Virus record (IMG/VR): IMGVR_UViG_3300020392_000014
Coordinates: 1 to 61,408 of that record
DNA: 61,408 nucleotides
Reading direction: 5' to 3' (one strand)
Source of the DNA: a virus
This document shows positions 16,667 to 26,185 of the stretch, piece after piece. Under the pieces are notes generated by a model. It saw only the letters and a list, made by a program, of their open reading frames with translations, was not told where the DNA came from and did not search any database. Position 1 is the first letter of the stretch; each line of letters opens with the position of its first letter. The translations under genes were made by a program, and so were the position numbers.

Positions 16667-17191
16667 ATGGCTAAAATTAGTAACACTGTTGCATACCCAA
16701 ATGTACAACCTACATTAGATGATTACTTTGTTTTGAGTGACCAAACAGATAGTTTGCTTACTAAAACTTCAAAATTATCAGATGTAAAAAACTTATTTGG
16801 TATACAAACTGTTACAGCTCATGTTACTGTTCAAGATGTAGAGTTAATAAATTTAGGAACTACTGATGTTACTTTAATTGCAGCTCCAGGAAGCAACAAA
16901 GTTTTGGATATTATATCGTTTGATGTATTTATGGATGTAGGTAATACACCATTTAATTTTATTAATGATTCAATAGTAAAACTTGATGGTGTAAACATAA
17001 CAACAATCTCCTCTTCAACAATTAACTCTGTGACAGATAAGGTTGTAAAACAGCCACTAGTTTTAACAAATATTTTGCTCGGCGTAAACAAGCCACTATT
17101 GTTAACTAACGTAGGTAATGCCACACAGGGCAATGGAGTTTTACGAATAAATATTTTATACAGAGAGCTTACTACTAATAATACATTTTAA
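16667..17191 (+). CDS. Structural protein with fibre-adaptor N-terminus
   Basis: 174 residues. The N-terminus (MAKISNTVAYPNVQPTLDDY ... SDQTDSLLTKTSKLSDV) resembles the start of the protein at 4635-5345, so the two probably dock at related sites. The rest is a beta-rich jelly-roll-like stretch with few charges. Probably a minor tail protein. Confidence 0.6.
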   Translation: MAKISNTVAYPNVQPTLDDYFVLSDQTDSLLTKTSKLSDVKNLFGIQTVTAHVTVQDVELINLGTTDVTLIAAPGSNKVLDIISFDVFMDVGNTPFNFINDSIVKLDGVNITTISSSTINSVTDKVVKQPLVLTNILLGVNKPLLLTNVGNATQGNGVLRINILYRELTTNNTF

Positions 17192-17194
17192 ATA

Positions 17195-17419
17195 ATGGAT
17201 ATTAGGAAAATTTCTATAGGAGCAGACTATAAATCTGGTGCTATGCACTACATAGTAGGTCAAGAAGTTTTAGGAGGCACATATGTTATACACCTTATAC
17301 AGCAAGACGAAGATCAGCAATCTTACAAAATTTGGATAGAAAAAAGCAAAGAGCTTTTACTGTGGAAAGAGTTTAAAATGACCTTACCCATATCACTTGA
17401 ATATAATATCAATTTTTAA
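17195..17419 (+). CDS. Small protein of unknown function, 74 aa
   Basis: Begins MDIRKISIGADYKSGAMHYI; mixed alpha/beta with a central beta strand TYVIHLIQQDEDQQSYKIWI. It overlaps the next gene by one base and looks like part of the same operon as the GroES-like gene. I recall similar short proteins upstream of terminase genes in Bacteroidota phages but know no function. Confidence 0.6.
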   Translation: MDIRKISIGADYKSGAMHYIVGQEVLGGTYVIHLIQQDEDQQSYKIWIEKSKELLLWKEFKMTLPISLEYNINF

Positions 17420-17988
17420 TGCGTTCACCCTTTTGTTTTATTGTACGTCCTGTTTCTGGTAGGAGATACAGTAATATAAAAAAAATTTCAGGTTTAGATT
17501 TTATAACAAGCGTTTCATTAGAAGACCATAAATCATCTAATAGATTTGCGGAAGTAATTTCCACACCGATAGATTATACAGGTGAAATAAAACCTAAAGA
17601 TATTTTATTGGTTCATCACAACGTTTTTAAGTTTTATTACGACATGAAAGGTGTAGAAAAAAGCGGAAGAAGTTTTTTTCGTGATGACTTATTTTTCATA
17701 GACTTTGATCAATTCTTCCTATATCACAACCATAAAGAGTGGAGATGTCACTCCAAATATTGTTTCGTGAAGCCTGTACAGGCAAAAAAATCTTATCTTA
17801 GTAAAACAGGAAAGGAAGAACCATTGATTGGCACTATTAAATATATTAATAAAGAACTTGAAGATATGGGTGTCAAGGTTGGGGATGAAATATCTTTTAC
17901 ACCTGAAAGTGAATATGAATTTTATGTAGAAGGTGAAAAGTTATATAGGATGTTTACAAATAATATAACAATGGTTTTAAATGACTAG
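17419..17988 (+). CDS. GroES-like co-chaperonin candidate
   Basis: 189 residues with two GroES-reminiscent halves: residues about 44-100 (EVISTP ... IKPKDILLVHHN ... FFRDDLFFIDFDQFFLY) and about 136-188 (IGTIKYINKELEDMGVKVGDEISFTP ... EGEKLYRMFTNNITMVLN). The V-K-x-G-D-x-I-x-F and G-E-x-L-Y-R-x-x-x-x-x-I patterns parallel the strands of the GroES beta barrel. The mobile loop is not obvious. The same phage encodes GroEL at 60202, which supports a chaperonin partner, though sequence similarity to GroES is weak. Alternative: an uncharacterised pre-terminase protein. Confidence 0.5.
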   Translation: MRSPFCFIVRPVSGRRYSNIKKISGLDFITSVSLEDHKSSNRFAEVISTPIDYTGEIKPKDILLVHHNVFKFYYDMKGVEKSGRSFFRDDLFFIDFDQFFLYHNHKEWRCHSKYCFVKPVQAKKSYLSKTGKEEPLIGTIKYINKELEDMGVKVGDEISFTPESEYEFYVEGEKLYRMFTNNITMVLND

Positions 17989-18256
17989 CAAAGAAATAAA
18001 AGAAAAAATTATAAAGGCTGGGGAGCAAGCTGTAATACAGCTTATAAAGGTTGCAAAAGAAGATATTATAAAGTATGATAAAGATGATGAGTTAGCAGCA
18101 GACAGATTAAAAAATGCAGCTGCAACAAAAAAACTTGCAATATTTGATGCTTTTGAAATATTGAAAAGAATAGAAGATGAAAAGGATTTGTTAGAAGGGA
18201 ACGAATTAAAAACAAAAAATATACCAAAAGGGTTTGCAGAATCAAGATCAAAATAA
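17981..18256 (+). CDS. Putative small terminase subunit
   Basis: 91 residues, predicted all-helical and highly charged (EIKEKIIKAGEQAVIQLIKV ... DDELAADRLKNAAATKKLAI). It overlaps the large terminase gene by 23 bases and sits where a DNA-recognition subunit is usually found. There is no recognisable helix-turn-helix, so the assignment comes from position and size. Confidence 0.5.
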   Translation: MTSKEIKEKIIKAGEQAVIQLIKVAKEDIIKYDKDDELAADRLKNAAATKKLAIFDAFEILKRIEDEKDLLEGNELKTKNIPKGFAESRSK

Positions 18257-20483
18257 ACTATTTACTACACTTCATGACGTGGTGCCTAAAAATGTTTTGT
18301 CAAGTAAAAACAAAGCAAAAACATGGCAATATGGATATAATGAAAAATATGATATTGTTGTTATTACAAAGTCAGGACAAATAAACGACATTATAAATAT
18401 AAATGGATTGAGAATTGCTTTACCTAAACAACCTAAAGATGTGTACAAAAGGTGTGACAAATCTGTAAATCAGTATTGGGAACCAAAAGTTTTACCGAAA
18501 GAATTAAAACGTATACAATCTATATTTCAATGGCATGAAACACCAGCAGCTTTTAAAAACAAATGGGTGGATTACATAGAGCAAGAGTTTGATAGAAGAG
18601 AAGATGGTTTTTGGTTTATGAATAATGGATTGCCTACTTACATTACAGGAACTCATTATATGTATTTACAGTGGACAAAAATAGATGTAGGACATCCTGA
18701 TTTTAGAGAAGCAAACAGAATATTTTATATTTACTGGGAAGCATGCAAAGCAGACAAAAGGTCTTTTGGTATGTGTTACTTAAAAATAAGACGTTCAGGC
18801 TTTTCTTTTATGAGTTCTTGCGAAGGAGTTAATACTGCAACCATAACAAAAGATGCAAGGGTTGGCATACTTTCAAAAACAGGTGCTGATGCAAAAAAAA
18901 TGTTTACTGATAAAATAGTACCTATAAGCAATAACTATCCATTCTTTTTTAAACCAATACAAGATGGTATGGATAAGCCAAAAACAGAATTAGCATATAG
19001 AGTTCCAGCATCAAAGATTACAAAAAAAAATATGTATGTGGTGGCAGAGAGTGAGCTTGAAGGCTTGGACACAACTATAGACTGGAAGAACACATCTGAC
19101 AATAGTTATGATGGTGAAAAACTACAGCTACTTATACATGATGAGAGTGGAAAATGGGAGCGACCAGAAAATATTTTAAACAACTGGCGTGTTACAAAAA
19201 CCTGTTTACGTTTGGGTAGTAAAGTTATAGGTAAATGTTTGATGGGTTCCACCTCTAACGCATTAGATAAAGGTGGTAAAAACTTTAAAGATTTATATGA
19301 ATCATCTTGGTGTATAAATAGAAATTCAAATGGACAAACTAAAAGTGGTTTGTATAATTTATTTATACCTATGGAATGGAACATGGAAGGATTTATAGAT
19401 AAGTATGGTATGCCAGTGTTCAAAACCCCTAGTAAATCTGTAGAAGGTATTGATGGAGAAGATATTTATCAAGGAGCTATTGATTATTGGGAAAACGAAG
19501 TAGAGTCACTAGCATCTGATCCTGATGCTTTAAACGAATTTTATAGACAGTTTCCAAGAAGTGAGTCACACGCATTTAGAGATGAAAGTAAACAATCTAT
19601 ATTTAATTTGACAAAAATATATCAACAAATAGATTACAATGATTCAATAAATATTGCACACCATGTAACCCAAGGAGGCTTTCATTGGAAAGATGGTATA
19701 AAAGATTCTAAGGTTATATGGAGCCCAAATAAAAGAGGAAGATTTTTTGTATCTTACATTCCTAAACCGACTCTACAAAATAATGTAATTTTGAAGAACG
19801 GTAAAAAATATCCAGGTAACGAGCATATAGGTTCATTTGGTTGTGACTCTTATGACATATCTGGGGTTGTAGTAGGTAGAGGATCAAATGGTGCGCTTCA
19901 TGGATTAACTAAGTTTAATATGGATGAAGCACCTAGTAATGAATTTTTTTTAGAATACATTGCTAGACCTCAAACTGCAGAAATATTTTTTGAAGAAGTG
20001 TTGATGGCTTGTGTGTTTTACGGCATGCCAATTTTGTGCGAGAACAACAAACCAAGATTGTTGTACCATTTTAAAAACAGAGGGTACAGAGGTTTTTGTT
20101 TGAATAGGCCAGATAAGACATATAACAAACTATCAAAAACAGAAAAGGAGTTGGGTGGTATACCTAACACCTCAGAAGATGTAAAACAATCTCACGCTTC
20201 GGCGATTGAGTCTTATATAGAAAAGCACGTAGGCTTTGACTTTGAGGGCACACACCGAAGTAAAGATGAAATAGGTAGAATGTATTTTCAGAAAACACTT
20301 GAAGATTGGGCAAAGTTTGATATATCCAACCGAACTAAGTTTGACGCTTCAATAAGCTCTGGATTAGCAATTATGGCAAATCAAAAACACTTGTATACTC
20401 CAATTCAAAAACAATCAAAAATAAGCATTAACTTTGCAAGATATAACAATACTAGCTCAGTGAGTCAATTAGTTAATAGATGA
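18234..20483 (+). CDS. terL: Large terminase subunit
   Basis: 749 residues. The ATPase half has a P-loop position reading KIRRSGFSFM (184-193), followed by ILSKTGADAKKMF, a Walker B-like LLIHDE (299-304) with catalytic Glu304, and the coupling motif GSTSN. The nuclease half includes GSFGCDSYD near residue 545, matching the first acidic cluster of RNase H-fold terminase nucleases. It packages DNA through the portal encoded next (4-base overlap). The P-loop lacks the usual G-K-S/T, which is a variant rather than damage because the frame and other motifs are intact. Confidence 0.85.
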   Translation: MQNQDQNKLFTTLHDVVPKNVLSSKNKAKTWQYGYNEKYDIVVITKSGQINDIININGLRIALPKQPKDVYKRCDKSVNQYWEPKVLPKELKRIQSIFQWHETPAAFKNKWVDYIEQEFDRREDGFWFMNNGLPTYITGTHYMYLQWTKIDVGHPDFREANRIFYIYWEACKADKRSFGMCYLKIRRSGFSFMSSCEGVNTATITKDARVGILSKTGADAKKMFTDKIVPISNNYPFFFKPIQDGMDKPKTELAYRVPASKITKKNMYVVAESELEGLDTTIDWKNTSDNSYDGEKLQLLIHDESGKWERPENILNNWRVTKTCLRLGSKVIGKCLMGSTSNALDKGGKNFKDLYESSWCINRNSNGQTKSGLYNLFIPMEWNMEGFIDKYGMPVFKTPSKSVEGIDGEDIYQGAIDYWENEVESLASDPDALNEFYRQFPRSESHAFRDESKQSIFNLTKIYQQIDYNDSINIAHHVTQGGFHWKDGIKDSKVIWSPNKRGRFFVSYIPKPTLQNNVILKNGKKYPGNEHIGSFGCDSYDISGVVVGRGSNGALHGLTKFNMDEAPSNEFFLEYIARPQTAEIFFEEVLMACVFYGMPILCENNKPRLLYHFKNRGYRGFCLNRPDKTYNKLSKTEKELGGIPNTSEDVKQSHASAIESYIEKHVGFDFEGTHRSKDEIGRMYFQKTLEDWAKFDISNRTKFDASISSGLAIMANQKHLYTPIQKQSKISINFARYNNTSSVSQLVNR

Positions 20484-22915
20484 AAGAAGTAGAAATAAAC
20501 ATTCAAGCTGCTGCCTTCCCTGATCAGTTTGCTTCCGACGCTGTAAAAGATACTGTAGAATATGGATTACAAATAGGGCAAGCTATACAATATGAATGGT
20601 TCAGAAGAGATAATGGCTCTTGTAGATTCTACAATCAATCAGCTGAGTTCATGCGCCTACGTCTGTACGCACGTGGGGAACAATCCATAGCAAAATATAA
20701 AAATGAATTAGCCATCGATGGAGATTTATCTTATTTAAATTTAGATTGGAACCCAGTGCCTATTATACCTAAGTTTGTTGACATAGTAGTTAACGGCATG
20801 TCTGACAGGTTATTTAAAGTAAATGCCTACGCTCAAGACGCTATGTCAGCAGAAAAAAGAAGTGAATTTCAAAAAGCTGTAGAGGGTGATATGATAGCAA
20901 AACCTTTATTCAATCAAATTGAATCTGATTTTGGTTTAAATGTTTTTACTACGCCTGAAGAGGATTTACCAGAAACAGATGAAGAAATGGAATTGTATAT
21001 GCAAATGAAATACAAACCAGCTATAGAAATTGCGGAAGAAGAAGCTATAAATACTTTGTTTGATGAAAATCACTATAACGACATCAGAAGTAGAGTGGAT
21101 TATGATATAACCACATTAGGTATCGGAATAACAAAACATCAGTTTTTGGCTGGACAAGGGGTAGTGATAGATTATGTAGACCCTGCGAATGTAGTGTACA
21201 GTTACACAGAAGACCCGTATTTCAAAGATTGTTTTTATTGGGGTGAAATTAAAACAGTCCCTATGACTGAGCTCATTAAAATTGACCCCACACTTACAAA
21301 TGAAGATTTAGACCAAATATCCAAATACAGTCAATCATGGTATAATTATTACAACAATCAGCAGTTTTTTGAGAACAGTATGTTTTATAGAGACACAGCT
21401 ACAATATTATATTTTAATTATAAAACCACACATTCTTTTGTTTATAAAAGAAAAAAATTAGCTGATGGTTCATACAAGACAGTAGAAAAAGACGATCAAT
21501 TTAATCCACCTGCCGAAATGATGGAAGAAGGAAACTTTGAAAGGGTTGAGAAAAAAATTGATGTATGGTATGATGGTATTATGGTTATGGGAACAAATAT
21601 AATGTTGAAGTGGGAACTTTCAGAAAATATGGTTAGACCAAAGTCGGCAAATCAGTTTGCTATGCCTAACTACATAGCATGTGCACCCAGAATGTATAAA
21701 GGTGTTTTTGAAAGTTTAGTAAAAAGAATGATTCCTTTTGCGGACTTAATACAAATGACACATTTAAAAATTCAACAAGTTGTAGCACGAGTTGTACCAG
21801 ATGGTGTATTTATAGATGCTGATGGATTGAACGAGGTAGATTTAGGTACTGGTAATGCTTACAATCCTGAAGACGCACTAAGATTATATTTTCAAACAGG
21901 TAGTGTTGTAGGAAGAAGCTATACACAAGATGGCGAGTTTAATAATGCAAGAGTGCCTATTCAACAGCTTACGGCTAATAGTGGAGCAGGAAAAATGCAA
22001 ATGTTGATTCAAAACTATAATCATTATTTAGATATGATAAGAGCAGTTACAGGATTAAATGAAGCTCGTGATGGTTCTACACCAGATCCAAACTCTTTAG
22101 TTGGTGTACAAAAGTTAGCAGCACTAAATAGTAACACAGCCACTAGACATATATTAGAAGGCAGCTTGTACATTACTCGTACATTAGCAGAATGCCTATC
22201 AATTAGAACTGCTGATATATTAGAGTTTGCAGATTTTAAAGATGAATTTGCTATGCAGATAGGTAAATATAATTTAAAAATATTAGAAGATATAAAAGAA
22301 TTGTATATATACGATTTCGGAATATTTATTGAGCTTTCACCGGATGAAGAAGAAAAAGCTTTACTAGAACAAAATATACAAATGGCTTTATCTAAACAAG
22401 ATATAAGTTTAGAGGATGCAATAGATATAAGAGAAATGCACAATTTGAAAATGGCTAATCAGTTGTTAAAACTTAAACGTAAACAAAAACAGGAAAGAGA
22501 GCAGCAAGCCAAAATGCAAGAACAACAAATGGCTGCTCAAATGCAAATGCAAGCAGAACAAGCAAAAGCACAGGGAGAAGCTCAAAAAATACAAATGGAG
22601 TCTCAAGCCAAGATACAATATAGACAGGCAGATGTAGCTTTTGAAATAGAAAAGCTGAAAGCAGAAGCTGAATTAAAAAGAAATTTAATGGCAACTGAAT
22701 TTCAGTTTCAAATGCAAATTAAAGGTGTAGAGCAAGCTGGGATAAGTCAAAGAGATAAAAATAAAGAAAAAGCAAAAGACGATAGAATAAGTCAACAATC
22801 TACACAACAATCAAAATTGATAGAACAAAGAAAGAATAATCTACCATCGATAAACTTTGAATCGAATGAAGACAGTTTGGATGGTTTTGATTTGGCTGAA
22901 TTTGAACCTAGGTAA
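20480..22915 (+). CDS. Portal protein
   Basis: 811 residues, directly after the terminase. The N-terminal and central parts (FVDIVVNGMSDRLFKVNAYA, ILYFNYKTTHSFVYKRKKLA, DMIRAVTGLNEARDGSTPDP) follow the layout of large portal proteins of podoviruses. The C-terminal 150 residues are a Q/M/A/K-rich coiled coil (MQEQQMAAQMQMQAEQAKAQ) probably forming the inner portal barrel. It forms the ring at the packaging vertex. One-base overlap with the PAP2-like gene. Confidence 0.85.
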   Translation: MKEVEINIQAAAFPDQFASDAVKDTVEYGLQIGQAIQYEWFRRDNGSCRFYNQSAEFMRLRLYARGEQSIAKYKNELAIDGDLSYLNLDWNPVPIIPKFVDIVVNGMSDRLFKVNAYAQDAMSAEKRSEFQKAVEGDMIAKPLFNQIESDFGLNVFTTPEEDLPETDEEMELYMQMKYKPAIEIAEEEAINTLFDENHYNDIRSRVDYDITTLGIGITKHQFLAGQGVVIDYVDPANVVYSYTEDPYFKDCFYWGEIKTVPMTELIKIDPTLTNEDLDQISKYSQSWYNYYNNQQFFENSMFYRDTATILYFNYKTTHSFVYKRKKLADGSYKTVEKDDQFNPPAEMMEEGNFERVEKKIDVWYDGIMVMGTNIMLKWELSENMVRPKSANQFAMPNYIACAPRMYKGVFESLVKRMIPFADLIQMTHLKIQQVVARVVPDGVFIDADGLNEVDLGTGNAYNPEDALRLYFQTGSVVGRSYTQDGEFNNARVPIQQLTANSGAGKMQMLIQNYNHYLDMIRAVTGLNEARDGSTPDPNSLVGVQKLAALNSNTATRHILEGSLYITRTLAECLSIRTADILEFADFKDEFAMQIGKYNLKILEDIKELYIYDFGIFIELSPDEEEKALLEQNIQMALSKQDISLEDAIDIREMHNLKMANQLLKLKRKQKQEREQQAKMQEQQMAAQMQMQAEQAKAQGEAQKIQMESQAKIQYRQADVAFEIEKLKAEAELKRNLMATEFQFQMQIKGVEQAGISQRDKNKEKAKDDRISQQSTQQSKLIEQRKNNLPSINFESNEDSLDGFDLAEFEPR

Positions 22916-23451
22916 TGTTTGATAATTTCAACTGGCATAAATACAAAACTGTAAAATACCCACCTGATAATTCTTTAAAGACACTTGGAGAAATAAAATC
23001 TCTTTTGTCAAAACCTATGGACAAAAGTTTTGCTAACAAGTTTGATGATATATTTAAAGTTTTTAAAAACTTATTTTCAAATAGAACAAGAAAGTTTCCT
23101 GATAAATTAGTGCAAGAAATAATTGTGGAAAGTAGAAAGCCGATTATGAAAATAAAAAATTATCACAATAGAAAAAGACCAAATGTGGTTGCAAAACAAT
23201 TTTCTATTAATTTACCATTTGTAAAAATGGCATCAGCACAAACTCCTGCTTTTCCTTCAGGACATTCAGCACAAGCTTTTTTATTAAAAGAAGTCTTAAG
23301 TGATATGTTTCCAGAAATGACACCGGAGTTTGAAAAGGCAGCTAAAAATATATCTAAAAGCAGAATAATGGCAAATGTTCATTACGAATCAGATAAAAGC
23401 ACTGGTGAAAAGCTGGGGATGGATTTGTATAACCACTACAAAACCATCTAA
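22915..23451 (+). CDS. PAP2-superfamily phosphatase, soluble
   Basis: 178 residues carrying the complete three-part PAP2 / acid-phosphatase signature: K-x6-R-P at Lys81-Arg88-Pro89, PSGH at 114-117, and S-R-x5-H-x3-D at Ser149-Arg150-His156-Asp160. These residues bind and hydrolyse phosphate esters in lipid phosphatases, class A acid phosphatases and vanadium haloperoxidases. No signal peptide or membrane helix is evident, unlike membrane PAP2 enzymes. It is translationally coupled to the portal gene and followed by the scaffold gene, so it may be packaged or act on nucleotides or lipids during infection. The substrate is unknown. Confidence 0.82.
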   Translation: MFDNFNWHKYKTVKYPPDNSLKTLGEIKSLLSKPMDKSFANKFDDIFKVFKNLFSNRTRKFPDKLVQEIIVESRKPIMKIKNYHNRKRPNVVAKQFSINLPFVKMASAQTPAFPSGHSAQAFLLKEVLSDMFPEMTPEFEKAAKNISKSRIMANVHYESDKSTGEKLGMDLYNHYKTI

Positions 23452-23471
23452 AATAAATATAAATAATTGTA

Positions 23472-23479
23472 TAACTTTG
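23472..23479 (+). promoter_or_regulatory. Bacteroidota -7 box before scaffold
   Basis: TAACTTTG lies 16 bp before the scaffold ATG at 23496, in the first real gap after the terminase-portal-PAP2 run. No clear -33. Confidence 0.5.
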
Positions 23480-23495
23480 TAAAAAATTAAATCTA

Positions 23496-24632
23496 ATGGA
23501 AATAAAAGTAAAAGACATAGGCTTGTCTGAAGAAAAGTCTAAAGCAGAAATTGAACAAGAACTTCTTGAAAAGCATGAAGAGAAGTTTGAAGACTCTCAA
23601 GCAGAACCTGAAAAGGTTGAGGCAACAGAAGTGAAAGAAGAAAAGAAAGAGGAACCTGTAGCCGAAGAAGTGAATGAAGAAAAAGCTCCCTCGTCAGAGT
23701 TAAGTGACGAAGACGTTCTTACATATATTAAAAATAGGTATGACAAGGAGATAACTTCAGTAGATGATTTGTTAGCTGAAAAAGAATCAGCTCCCGAATT
23801 ACCTGAAGACGTTTCAATGTATTTGAAATACAAACAAGAAACGGGCCGTGGTATTGAAGATTTCTATAAAACACAAAGAGATTTTGACACCATGGATGAT
23901 GATTCTTTGATAGCTGAATATATAGCATATAACGAAGAAGGGTTAGATGCAATAGATATTCAAGATATTATGGACGATAAATTTGGTTTTGATGAAGAAC
24001 TAGATGAGCCCAAAGATATTAAAAGAAAAAAACTATCAAAGAAACGTGAGCTTGCAAAAGCAAGAAAATTTTTGAACGAACAAAAGGATAAGTATAAAGT
24101 TCCGCTTGAGTCAAGTGGGGATGGATTATCTGCAGATCAACAAGAAAATTTAGATGCTTACAAGAAATATATCGACGAATCTAATACTATTAAGGAAGCA
24201 GCAGAAAAGCGCTATGATTATTTTCTAACGAAAACTAAAGAAGTTTTTAATAGTGATTTCAAAGGTTTTGATTTTACTTTAGGAGAAAATAAATATACCT
24301 ATAAGCCTGGCACTTTTGAAGAGCTATCTAATACTCAGTCCGACATAAATAATTTTGTCAAAAAATACACTGATGAAAATGGCTTAATGAAAGATGCAGC
24401 TGGTTATCATAAAGCTTTATCTGTAGCGATGAACCCTGAAAAGTTTGCGCAATACTTTTTTGACCAAGGTGTTTCCTCAGCCGTAGATAATGTTACAAAA
24501 AAATCAAAAAACATTAATATGGAAATGAGACAATCACCGCAAGTTACAATAAAAGATGGGCGTAAAATCAGAAGCATTGGCAACCAAAGTAGCGGAAGAG
24601 GACTCAAAATTAGAAGTATTAAAAAAAGTTAA
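23496..24632 (+). CDS. Head scaffolding protein
   Basis: 378 residues, very acidic in the N-terminal third (EEKKEEPVAEEVNEEKA), predicted helical throughout, with a basic C-terminal tail (GRGLKIRSIKKS). Placement directly upstream of the major capsid gene and this charge pattern (acidic body, basic capsid-binding tail) are typical of phage scaffolds. It should be absent from mature virions. The family assignment is contextual. Confidence 0.75.
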   Translation: MEIKVKDIGLSEEKSKAEIEQELLEKHEEKFEDSQAEPEKVEATEVKEEKKEEPVAEEVNEEKAPSSELSDEDVLTYIKNRYDKEITSVDDLLAEKESAPELPEDVSMYLKYKQETGRGIEDFYKTQRDFDTMDDDSLIAEYIAYNEEGLDAIDIQDIMDDKFGFDEELDEPKDIKRKKLSKKRELAKARKFLNEQKDKYKVPLESSGDGLSADQQENLDAYKKYIDESNTIKEAAEKRYDYFLTKTKEVFNSDFKGFDFTLGENKYTYKPGTFEELSNTQSDINNFVKKYTDENGLMKDAAGYHKALSVAMNPEKFAQYFFDQGVSSAVDNVTKKSKNINMEMRQSPQVTIKDGRKIRSIGNQSSGRGLKIRSIKKS

Positions 24633-24653
24633 ACATTTAAAATAATTAAAATT

Positions 24654-26114
24654 ATGGCAGTAAATGCAGTCCCAGGATTTGACTTACAACCATCTGCACA
24701 GCAGGTGCCACTAAGTACAAATTATATTACCAATTTTGATTTCTTGAATCAGTATCTACCAGATACATATGAAAAAGAATTTGAAAGATATGGTAACAGA
24801 ACAGTAGCATCATTCTTAAGAATGGTAGGCGCTGAAATGCCTTCAAACTCTGACCTTATCAAATGGGCAGAGCAAGGTAGATTACACGTAAAATACCAAG
24901 ATTGTACATCAGGTTCAGCAGCAGGTGCTGGTACAAGAAGTGCACAATGGACTATTCCAAACAATACATCAAACTTTAACCCAGCTCTAGCAGGTGGTGC
25001 AAAAGCAGTATTAAGAGTAGGACAAACAGTAATGATTTCTGATAAAACAGCAGGATCGAACCTACACAACAAAGGTATTGTTACAGTAGCTCCAACAGCG
25101 GGTAACCCTAATGTGGTAACTATTGCTTATTATGAAGCAACAGGACAAGCTATGGGTGCAGGTGTAGCGTGTGATATTTGGATTTATGGTTCTGAGTTCA
25201 ATAAAGGAACAAACGGAATGATAGGTTCAAACGAATCAGATGATTTAATTTTCGATAACAAACCAATTATTATCAAAGATAAGTACCAAGTATCAGGTTC
25301 TGATATGGCACAGATTGGTTGGATTGAAATTTCAGGCGAAGACGGAGTAAATGGATACTTATGGTATCTTAAGTCTGAGCACGACACAAGATTAAGATTT
25401 GAAGATTACTTAGAAACAGCTATGCTCGAAGCAGTACCAGCAGGTGCAGGTTCAGGTGCAGGTGACTTCTTACAAGGAACAGGAGCTGGTTTATCAGCAG
25501 CAAACCTTAATGGTTCTGACGGTGTATTCTTTGTTGTTGAAGACAGAGGTAATGTATTTGGAGGTGGAAACCCACAAAACTTAGCTCAATTCGACAGCAT
25601 TATCCAAAGACTAGATAAGCAAGGTTCTATTGAAGAAAATGTAATTTTCGTAGACAGACAGTTTTCATTTGACATTGACGATATGTTAGCAACTCAAAAC
25701 TCTTACGGAGCTGGCGGTTCTTCATACGGTTTATTCGACAATGATAAAGACATGGCTTTAAATCTTGGCTTTACAGGATTTAGAAGAGGTTATGATTTTT
25801 ACAAGTCTGACTGGAAATATCTAAACGATCCTACAATGAGAGGTGACTTAGGTGGTGGAGTTATCAATGGGTTATTAGTACCTGCTGGTTCTACTACAGT
25901 TTATGACCAAATTCTTGGTAAAAACGCTAAGAGACCATTCTTACACGTGAGATATAGAGCTTCAGAAACTGAGGACAGAAGATACAAAACTTGGATTACT
26001 GGTTCAGCTGGCGGTGCAAGAACTTCTGACCTTGATGCAATGGAGGTCAATTTCTTATCTGAAAGAGCTGTTTGTACTTTAGGTGCTAACAACTTCTTCT
26101 TATTTAAGGATTAA
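24654..26114 (+). CDS. Major capsid protein
   Basis: 486 residues (MAVNAVPGFDLQPSAQQVPL...). It follows the scaffold gene with a 21-bp A/T leader and is followed by a strong terminator. Motifs such as NFDFLNQYLPDTYEKEF, a central WIEISGEDGVNGYLWYLKS and the C-terminal CTLGANNFFLF fit an HK97-fold capsid protein of Bacteroidota podoviruses. Codon choice differs from neighbours, with many C-ending codons (ttc, aac, gac, tac), as expected for the most highly expressed gene. Confidence 0.85.
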   Translation: MAVNAVPGFDLQPSAQQVPLSTNYITNFDFLNQYLPDTYEKEFERYGNRTVASFLRMVGAEMPSNSDLIKWAEQGRLHVKYQDCTSGSAAGAGTRSAQWTIPNNTSNFNPALAGGAKAVLRVGQTVMISDKTAGSNLHNKGIVTVAPTAGNPNVVTIAYYEATGQAMGAGVACDIWIYGSEFNKGTNGMIGSNESDDLIFDNKPIIIKDKYQVSGSDMAQIGWIEISGEDGVNGYLWYLKSEHDTRLRFEDYLETAMLEAVPAGAGSGAGDFLQGTGAGLSAANLNGSDGVFFVVEDRGNVFGGGNPQNLAQFDSIIQRLDKQGSIEENVIFVDRQFSFDIDDMLATQNSYGAGGSSYGLFDNDKDMALNLGFTGFRRGYDFYKSDWKYLNDPTMRGDLGGGVINGLLVPAGSTTVYDQILGKNAKRPFLHVRYRASETEDRRYKTWITGSAGGARTSDLDAMEVNFLSERAVCTLGANNFFLFKD

Positions 26115-26130
26115 TATTTACATAAGTTTT

Positions 26131-26150
26131 ACCCCTACTTCGGTAGGGGT
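26131..26150 (+). terminator. Strong hairpin after the major capsid gene
   Basis: acccctac-ttcg-gtaggggt forms a perfect 8-bp stem with a C(TTCG)G tetraloop, followed by an AT-rich, T-containing tract (agaatttattttt). It lies 16 bp after the capsid stop and probably sets capsid mRNA level or stability. Confidence 0.85.
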
Positions 26151-26185
26151 AGAATTTATTTTTAACGCAAATTAAATTTAATAAA

